Source: Alphaproteobacteria bacterium (lineage in GTDB: Bacteria; Pseudomonadota; Alphaproteobacteria; Puniceispirillales; Puniceispirillaceae). From it: DNA of 35,609 bases. The translations under genes and the position numbers were made by a program. The notes under the pieces were generated by a model that did no database searches, was not told where the DNA came from, and was given only the letters and a program-made list of their open reading frames with translations. Location of the stretch: NCBI GenBank assembly GCA_011525265.1, contig WTHV01000073.1, positions 1-35,609 on the forward strand. Reading direction: 5' to 3'. This document shows positions 31,028-35,609 of the stretch, in pieces. Numbering within the stretch: position 1 is the stretch's first letter; every line of letters begins with the position of its first letter.

Positions 31028-31269
31028 ATTTCTTAAAAAAAACAACAAATTAACCGTTTTCTTGGCAAGAAAATAAACCGCTAGAAATGCCCGTTAAGGT
31101 CAAAATACTAGACTATGATTAAGTTTATGCTAAAGTTTAGTCCAATTGGCAAGTTTCACCTTTTGAAATATATCAAAATTATGATGCAAAATCGCAAGAC
31201 TGATTGTGCTAATTGGATAGCGATAAAGCTAGAAATAGAGCCTATATTATTAGTTTAAGAGAGACTTTC
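31028..31269. promoter_or_regulatory. Divergent promoter region of the tps operon and the zinc-ribbon gene
   Basis: This is the longest intergenic stretch in the window, about 242 bases and very AT-rich. It must hold the promoter of the minus-strand tps operon and that of the plus-strand zinc-ribbon gene. A possible minus-strand TTGCCA is followed after 17 bases by CATAAA, but this is a weak match. Apart from the 17-base dyad listed separately I see no riboswitch-like or terminator-like structure. Confidence 0.5.
31057..31073. promoter_or_regulatory. Perfect 17-base dyad TTTTCTTG-G-CAAGAAAA upstream of tpsB
   Basis: Two exact 8-base inverted arms around one central base lie 29 bases upstream of the tpsB start codon. 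A one-base loop cannot form an RNA hairpin, so this looks like a homodimer protein-binding site placed to control the tps operon near or just downstream of its promoter. The binding protein is unknown; no regulator gene is adjacent. Confidence 0.45.
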
Positions 31270-32145
31270 ATGACGAACCGCTCTGACATGCACGATGCTG
31301 AGACAAGCCTTAACGCTGTGTACCAAGGCGCATCACACTGTCCCTCTTGCGGTGATTTAGGAGAATTTGATTTACCTGCTGAAAGCGGCACATTTCAAAT
31401 CGCTTGTTTTGCGTGTGAGCATATTTACGAAATTGACGCAACGCACGCCATTGCCTCATCAGATTCCTCATCAGATCCCTCATCAGATTCCGCAGCTGAA
31501 ACAGCGCCTGACACGACATCTGAAGAAGACACCCAGCCTCTTACTATCCGATGTCTTGATTGTGGTGGTGCTATTGAACTATCAGATAATTTGGATGATG
31601 ACGCTGATATTCAGTGCCCACATTGCATGAGTGATGATGACAATACAAAGTCAGATAGCGATGATGTAACGTCACGTTTCACCACGCCAGCACTTGATGA
31701 TTATAAATCCATCCGGACACGCAAGACAGGCATTGTCTTAGTGTCTATTTTGTCAGCTGGCCTTGTCATAGCGGCAGGCAGTTTGGCTCTTGGCCTCTAT
31801 TTCCTGACCCTTCGCACCGATTCAGATATCACCCGCTATATTGAGACCACCATTTTACAGCTTGCACCGGCAGAATTTACCGTTGAACAAGCCGCTTATG
31901 AGATTAGCGACACAGATTTAGGTACCTCATTGCTCGTGACTATTACGCTCAGTAATTCTGGTGATGTTGAAGGGGCACCAGCTGAAATGAAGGTTGTTTT
32001 AACAGACGCTGATAATAATCAGCTTGTCTCATGGCCGCTTGATACAGCAGGTCAAATTATTGCACCCGGACAATCAGCACAGCTTTATACACGGTTATTT
32101 GAGCCACCTGCTGATTTTACCAATTTGCAAGTCTTCGTGCGCTAA
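31270..32145 (+). CDS. Double zinc-ribbon membrane protein with DUF3426-like periplasmic domain
   Basis: A 291-residue protein. Cytoplasmic N-terminus with two zinc-ribbon-like four-cysteine sets: CPSC...CFAC (24, 27, 46, 49) and CLDC...CPHC (95, 98, 116, 119). Between and after them lie Ser/Asp-rich linkers. One transmembrane segment follows (about 154-180), then a C-terminal domain with LSNSGDVEGAPAEMKVVLTD and IAPGQSAQLYTRLFEPP, which is the wording of DUF3426. The MJ0042-type zinc finger plus DUF3426 pair is common in alphaproteobacteria and has no assigned function; the second ribbon here is extra. The ATG at 31270 is preferred to an in-frame TTG at 31213. It is divergent from the tps operon and convergent with the M48 gene, with 9 bases between stops. 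Confidence 0.8.
   Translation: MTNRSDMHDAETSLNAVYQGASHCPSCGDLGEFDLPAESGTFQIACFACEHIYEIDATHAIASSDSSSDPSSDSAAETAPDTTSEEDTQPLTIRCLDCGGAIELSDNLDDDADIQCPHCMSDDDNTKSDSDDVTSRFTTPALDDYKSIRTRKTGIVLVSILSAGLVIAAGSLALGLYFLTLRTDSDITRYIETTILQLAPAEFTVEQAAYEISDTDLGTSLLVTITLSNSGDVEGAPAEMKVVLTDADNNQLVSWPLDTAGQIIAPGQSAQLYTRLFEPPADFTNLQVFVR
31456..31491 (+). repeat. Three tandem copies of a 12-base unit (TCATCAGATTCC) in the zinc-ribbon gene
   Basis: Three head-to-tail 12-base units, the middle one differing by one base (TCATCAGATCCC), encode a Ser-Asp-Ser/Pro-Ser repeat in the linker between the two zinc ribbons. Because the unit is a multiple of three, copy-number change would keep the frame, so length variation between strains is plausible. 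Confidence 0.8.
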
Positions 32146-32161
32146 GCACCGCGCTTAACGC
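32139..32161. terminator. Hairpin spanning the convergent stop codons
   Basis: The sequences GCGCTAAGC and GCTTAACGC form a 9-bp stem with one mismatch and an ACCGC loop, covering the stop codons of both convergent genes. No U-run follows on either strand, so it is not a classic intrinsic terminator, but it could serve as a weak bidirectional one or protect the 3' ends. Confidence 0.3.
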
Positions 32162-32988
32162 GGGGCACATATCAGCGGATTACAGATAAGATCCTCACGC
32201 CAATTTGGTGAATTGCGCAATGGTGCTAGCCTCTTGGCAAGCGCTGAAAGGCGCGCTGCACGGGCATCATCTGGCGGGTGTGTGCTGGTAAATAAGTTGA
32301 ATTTTGCTCTATTTTTTACCTCGGATAGACGATACCAAATCTCGGCCGCTTTATCGGGATCATAGCCGGCAAGCGTGGCATATAACAGCCCCACCAAATC
32401 TGCCTCATATTCCGATTCAATCGCATAAAAGCCTGTCAAGGCTGATAGGCTGTCATGATCATGCGCTAAATTCACCACATCACGGCTCACAGCCTCAAGC
32501 GCGTGCGAGGTTGCAATATGCGCAATCTCATGACCAATGATAATCGCAAGGCCATCATCAGATAGGCTCTGTGTCAAACCTGTGTAAAAAACAATTTCCG
32601 CGCCGCCCAATGTATAGGCTTGGAAAATATCACGCTCAATCAGCAAAGGGGTAAGCGTCATATCAGCTAAGTGAGAGCGCGCCTGCACCTTGGCAAATAT
32701 CTCAGCCAGCCTTTGTGCGCGCGGATCACTCGCGTCAACGACGTCAAAACCTTGCCAGCGATATTGTGCAAGCTTTTCTTCCAAGGCTTGTTTTGCAATG
32801 GCATTTTGTGTGATTTGATCACGCAAATGCAACACGCTCTCAGCAGTAACGCGATCTTGGCGCAAAGGCACAGAAGCAGCAGCTTTTACAGGGCTTGGCG
32901 TGACGCCAACAGGTTCAATCTGAATGCCAGATTGACACGCACCAAGCACCAAAATGCTTACCCATAAAGCTGTCATACGCCTTAACAT
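32155..32988 (-). CDS. M48-family zinc metalloprotease lipoprotein (BepA/LoiP-like)
   Basis: A 277-residue envelope protease. The N-terminus is a lipoprotein signal with lipobox LGAC (Cys18), so the mature protein is lipid-anchored in the periplasm. The catalytic HExxH is HEIAH at 153-157; the third zinc ligand is Glu193 in ESEYEADLVG; and THPPDDAR (about 236-243) is the conserved M48 C-terminal motif. Relatives such as BepA and LoiP degrade or assist misassembled outer-membrane proteins. Here it is the last gene of an apparent operon with pyruvate kinase and a dehydrogenase, 18 bases after the latter, which does not inform its role. The ATG at 32988 is used; an in-frame TTG directly before it is unlikely. 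Confidence 0.85.
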   Translation of the reverse strand: MLRRMTALWVSILVLGACQSGIQIEPVGVTPSPVKAAASVPLRQDRVTAESVLHLRDQITQNAIAKQALEEKLAQYRWQGFDVVDASDPRAQRLAEIFAKVQARSHLADMTLTPLLIERDIFQAYTLGGAEIVFYTGLTQSLSDDGLAIIIGHEIAHIATSHALEAVSRDVVNLAHDHDSLSALTGFYAIESEYEADLVGLLYATLAGYDPDKAAEIWYRLSEVKNRAKFNLFTSTHPPDDARAARLSALAKRLAPLRNSPNWREDLICNPLICAPR

Positions 32989-33006
32989 CAAAAGACACCA
33001 ATAGCG

Positions 33007-33969
33007 CTATGCACGCCCTGTTGGGACGACTTCATAACCAGGCTCTTCTGGCTCATCATCAAGGATTTCAGCAGGGAAGCCGGATGCTGTGACATCAAGA
33101 CCAGATTGTTCTTCATATTTTTTGATAATATTTGGCGATAATTCACGCGGGCCATATTTTTCGATAGCTTGTTTGAACATTTTGACAAGCATGGGCGATA
33201 ATTCAAGATCAAGCCCTGCGCGCTTTGCGACCTCATCAAATAGGCCAATATCTTTTAGCACCAAATCCATTGTGAAATTAATATCGCGGCTACCATTTAG
33301 AATGACTTGGCTTTCGGTTTCATGCACAAAGCTATTGCCGCTTGAAATCTTAATGGCCTCAAAAGAGGTATTCAAATCCATGCCAGCTGCCTTACAGGTG
33401 GCAAGCGCTTCAGAGACAGACACAAGATTGGCCGTGGCAAGATAATTGGTGACCACTTTTAACACAGACGCAGAGCCTAATTCACCTGTATGCAAAACAC
33501 GGCGCCCCATCTTTGTCAGAAAAGGCAACATTTTCTCGAATACTGCACGCTCACAACCAGCGAAAATCGCAATATTTCCTGTTGCTGCGCGATGACAACC
33601 ACCAGAGACAGGGCAATCAACCGCATGACCACCGCGCTCTTGTACTATTCTACCAAGGCGTTTGACTTCTGCCTCATCTGTTGTGCTCATCTCTGCCCAA
33701 ATCATGCCAGCACGCATACCAGCCAAAATACCATCATCAGCTTCCATCACAGCCGCAGAAATGGCAGGTGATGGCAAGCAGGTGATAATGATATCGCAAT
33801 TTTGCGCCATCTCTTTGGGACTCTCAGCCCATTTTGCGCCCGCATCAAGTAGAGGTTGAGCCGCCGCCTTATCCAGATCACGGATCGTCAAATCAACCTT
33901 ATTGCGTAATAAGGTGCCTGCTAATTTTGCCCCAACATTACCAAGGCCAATGAAACCAATTGATGCCAT
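33007..33969 (-). CDS. 3-hydroxyisobutyrate dehydrogenase family NAD(P)-dependent oxidoreductase
   Basis: A 320-residue beta-hydroxyacid dehydrogenase. The Rossmann motif GLGNVG is at 8-13, the substrate loop DCPVSGG at 118-124, the catalytic lysine Lys171 in KVVTNYL, and the conserved KDIGL at 239-243. The family oxidises or reduces short 3-hydroxyacids such as 3-hydroxyisobutyrate, tartronate semialdehyde, or succinic semialdehyde; the substrate cannot be fixed from sequence. Compared with typical members of about 290-300 residues it has a C-terminal extension with an acidic stretch (DDEPEEPGYE). The ATG at 33969 is preceded by AAGGATGAG. It lies 36 bases downstream of pyruvate kinase and 18 upstream of the M48 gene on the same strand. 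Linkage to pyk would fit a tartronate-semialdehyde/glycerate role, but this is inference. Confidence 0.87.
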   Translation of the reverse strand: MASIGFIGLGNVGAKLAGTLLRNKVDLTIRDLDKAAAQPLLDAGAKWAESPKEMAQNCDIIITCLPSPAISAAVMEADDGILAGMRAGMIWAEMSTTDEAEVKRLGRIVQERGGHAVDCPVSGGCHRAATGNIAIFAGCERAVFEKMLPFLTKMGRRVLHTGELGSASVLKVVTNYLATANLVSVSEALATCKAAGMDLNTSFEAIKISSGNSFVHETESQVILNGSRDINFTMDLVLKDIGLFDEVAKRAGLDLELSPMLVKMFKQAIEKYGPRELSPNIIKKYEEQSGLDVTASGFPAEILDDEPEEPGYEVVPTGRA

Positions 33970-34005
33970 ATCTCATCCTTACATGAACGGCGCGTGCTAA
34001 CCTTT

Positions 34006-35412
34006 TTACAGATCAACAACACGCATTGAATTTGTAGAACCAGACTTACCGAAAGGAATGCCCGCGACAACAATTATTTGTTGTCCGCTATGACCTATTT
34101 TTTCAGAAAGGACTAATTGACGCGCTTCTTCCACAGCTGTCTCATAATCTGTCTCTGCCTGCAAAAAGGAACGTGCGCCCCATAACATGCTCAGGCGGCG
34201 TTGCACGCTTTCCTCTGGCGTCATCACAATCAAAGGCACTTGCGGGCGCTCTCGCGAAACACGAACAGCTGTATTGCCAGAGGCGGTAAATACCACAAGA
34301 GCGGCGGCATCAATATCATCAGCAAGCTTTACCGCAGATTGCGCCACAGCATGATAGACAGATGGTTCAACCTGCAATTGGGCAGGGCCATCTTGCGGAT
34401 GGGCTGCGATATGGGCTTCTGTATTCGCCAAAATGCGCGACATAATAGACACAGCCTCAATCGGATAAGCGCCAGCTGCCGTCTCTGCCGATAGCATCAC
34501 CGTATCCGCCCCATCAAACACCGCATTGGCTACATCAGATGCCTCAGCTCTTGTGGGGGTTGGCGCTTCAATCATTGATTCAAGCATTTGGGTTGCGACC
34601 ACCACCGGCTTGCCAACTTGGCGACATTTGCGAAGGAGACGTTTTTGGACTGATGGCACCACCTCAGCAGGCAATTCAACACCCAAATCACCACGGGCAA
34701 TCATAATCGCATCACTAGCGGCGATAATATCGTCAATATCATCAAGCGCGGCAGGCTTTTCAATTTTTGATAAGACAAAAGCACGCCCTTTAATCGAGGC
34801 TTTGGCCTCAATCACATCAGAGGCGCGCTGAACAAATGACAGCGCAACACCGTCAACGCCTTGTTCAAGTGCAAAATCCAAATCTGCCAAATCTTTGGTC
34901 GTTAACGGCTTTGTATCAAGCACAACATCAGGGACATTCACCCCTTTTCGGCTTTTTAAGGGGCCACCTGTTTTCACAATAGCCGTAAAGTGGCGATTAT
35001 CAACTTTGGTGACTGTTAGGCGCAATTTGCCATCATCCATCAAAATTGTCGTCTTTGGCAGAATCACACGAAAAATATCTTCATGCGGCAAGTGAACGCG
35101 CTGATTATCGCCTTCAACCTCATCAAGTGTAAAAATAAATTCTTGGCCTTCTTCTAAGATAATGCCGTCCTTGACAACGCCAATACGATATTTTGGGCCT
35201 TGCAAATCAGCTAGGATGCCAATGGGCTTTCCTGTTTTTTGTGACACAGCGCGCACCGCTTGTACTCTTTTGGCATGATCGGCCTGACTGCCATGGCTAA
35301 AGTTCAGTCGCACCATGTTAACGCCTGATTCTACTAGCTTTTCTAGCATTTCTTCAGTGCCTGTATGGTCACCAATCGTCGCCAAAATTTTGGTGTAATT
35401 CACCTGCGGCAT
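34006..35412 (-). CDS. pyk: Pyruvate kinase
   Basis: A 468-residue glycolytic enzyme converting phosphoenolpyruvate and ADP to pyruvate and ATP. Motifs in order: MVRLNFSHG (33-41), LADLQGPKYRIG (68-78), the B domain about 75-165, VALSFVQ (189-195), SKIEKP with catalytic Lys216 and metal ligand Glu218, MIARGDLGVELP with metal ligand Asp242 (237-248), and ATQMLESM (273-280) with PTRAEASDVANAVFDG. The C-terminal domain runs about 350-468. Length and motifs are normal. The ATG at 35412 has GGGGGTGAG upstream. It is the first gene of the pyk/dehydrogenase/M48 operon; the 197 bases to the window edge should hold its promoter. Confidence 0.95.
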   Translation of the reverse strand: MPQVNYTKILATIGDHTGTEEMLEKLVESGVNMVRLNFSHGSQADHAKRVQAVRAVSQKTGKPIGILADLQGPKYRIGVVKDGIILEEGQEFIFTLDEVEGDNQRVHLPHEDIFRVILPKTTILMDDGKLRLTVTKVDNRHFTAIVKTGGPLKSRKGVNVPDVVLDTKPLTTKDLADLDFALEQGVDGVALSFVQRASDVIEAKASIKGRAFVLSKIEKPAALDDIDDIIAASDAIMIARGDLGVELPAEVVPSVQKRLLRKCRQVGKPVVVATQMLESMIEAPTPTRAEASDVANAVFDGADTVMLSAETAAGAYPIEAVSIMSRILANTEAHIAAHPQDGPAQLQVEPSVYHAVAQSAVKLADDIDAAALVVFTASGNTAVRVSRERPQVPLIVMTPEESVQRRLSMLWGARSFLQAETDYETAVEEARQLVLSEKIGHSGQQIIVVAGIPFGKSGSTNSMRVVDL

Positions 35413-35609
35413 ACGTTCTCACCCCCAAATTATGATAACGTTATAAATTACGTGATGGCGCATAATAACCGAGGCTTATGAAGAAAGGCAAGTAAAGCCC
35501 TCGCCTATTTAGTAATTTCAAATATTTCATGTCGCCTTTGGCATTGTCACTTATTCATTGAATTATATATTTGAGATTATTACGCTTGACGTATTAAAAG
35601 CTTTTTATG
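35413..35609. promoter_or_regulatory. Upstream region of pyk (window edge)
   Basis: 197 AT-rich bases without a convincing gene. A perfect 10-base palindrome ATAACGTTAT lies at 35435-35444, about 23 bases before the pyk start, where an operator or promoter spacer would sit. The last three bases are ATG on the plus strand, which could be the start of a divergent gene cut by the window, but nothing further is visible. Confidence 0.4.

Noticed and set aside
33001..33010. The 10-base palindrome ATAGCGCTAT between the dehydrogenase stop and the M48 start as an operator.
   Set aside because: It overlaps the stop codon inside an 18-base intercistronic gap, where a promoter is unlikely; a 10-base palindrome can occur by chance at this window length.

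Overview
The window reads as a chromosomal segment of a free-living, probably marine, alphaproteobacterium of moderate G+C (mid-40s % by eye). The evidence for this is the AcuI-type acryloyl-CoA reductase, the MJ0042 zinc-ribbon/DUF3426 membrane protein, a rhodanese with an LPW-type C-terminus, and the gene style overall. A SAR116/Puniceispirillales-like lineage is a guess from style only. Gene density is very high, and no gap between genes exceeds about 250 bases. I saw no tRNA, rRNA, CRISPR, insertion sequence or phage gene.

Layout. (1) 1-1479, minus: a truncated alpha/beta hydrolase downstream of an acuI-like reductase. (2) 1608-2012, plus: a single-domain rhodanese. (3) 2170-6338: a phospho-signalling module. 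On the plus strand are a SiaB-like kinase, a SiaC-like DUF1987 phosphoprotein, a class III nucleotide cyclase and a small unknown protein. A SiaA-like membrane PP2C phosphatase converges on them from the minus strand. (4) 6465-8002: a pirin (minus) and a secreted TPR protein (plus), divergent. (5) 8011-31027, minus: a three-gene two-partner-secretion locus of about 23 kb. It consists of an unusually long TpsB outer-membrane transporter, a small single-pass membrane protein, and a 6,564-residue LktA-family filamentous exoprotein. (6) 31270-32145, plus: a double zinc-ribbon membrane protein. (7) 32155-35412, minus: pyruvate kinase, a 3-hydroxyisobutyrate-dehydrogenase-family enzyme and an M48 lipoprotein protease in one apparent operon.

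How the genes may work together. In Pseudomonas the SiaA phosphatase and SiaB kinase set the phosphorylation of SiaC, which controls the diguanylate cyclase SiaD and hence aggregation. Here the cyclase overlapping siaC is a class III (cAMP/cGMP-type) enzyme with an N-terminal coiled coil, so the same switch probably drives a different second messenger. The giant adhesin operon lies about 1.7 kb beyond the phosphatase gene. A regulatory link from this switch to surface adhesion is attractive but is inference from proximity only.

The most unusual proteins are the TpsB, which carries about 400 extra N-terminal residues (a possible third POTRA-like domain, two tandem Ig-like domains and an acidic linker), and the unrecognised membrane protein encoded between tpsB and tpsA. 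Together they suggest a modified two-partner secretion machine for a very large client.
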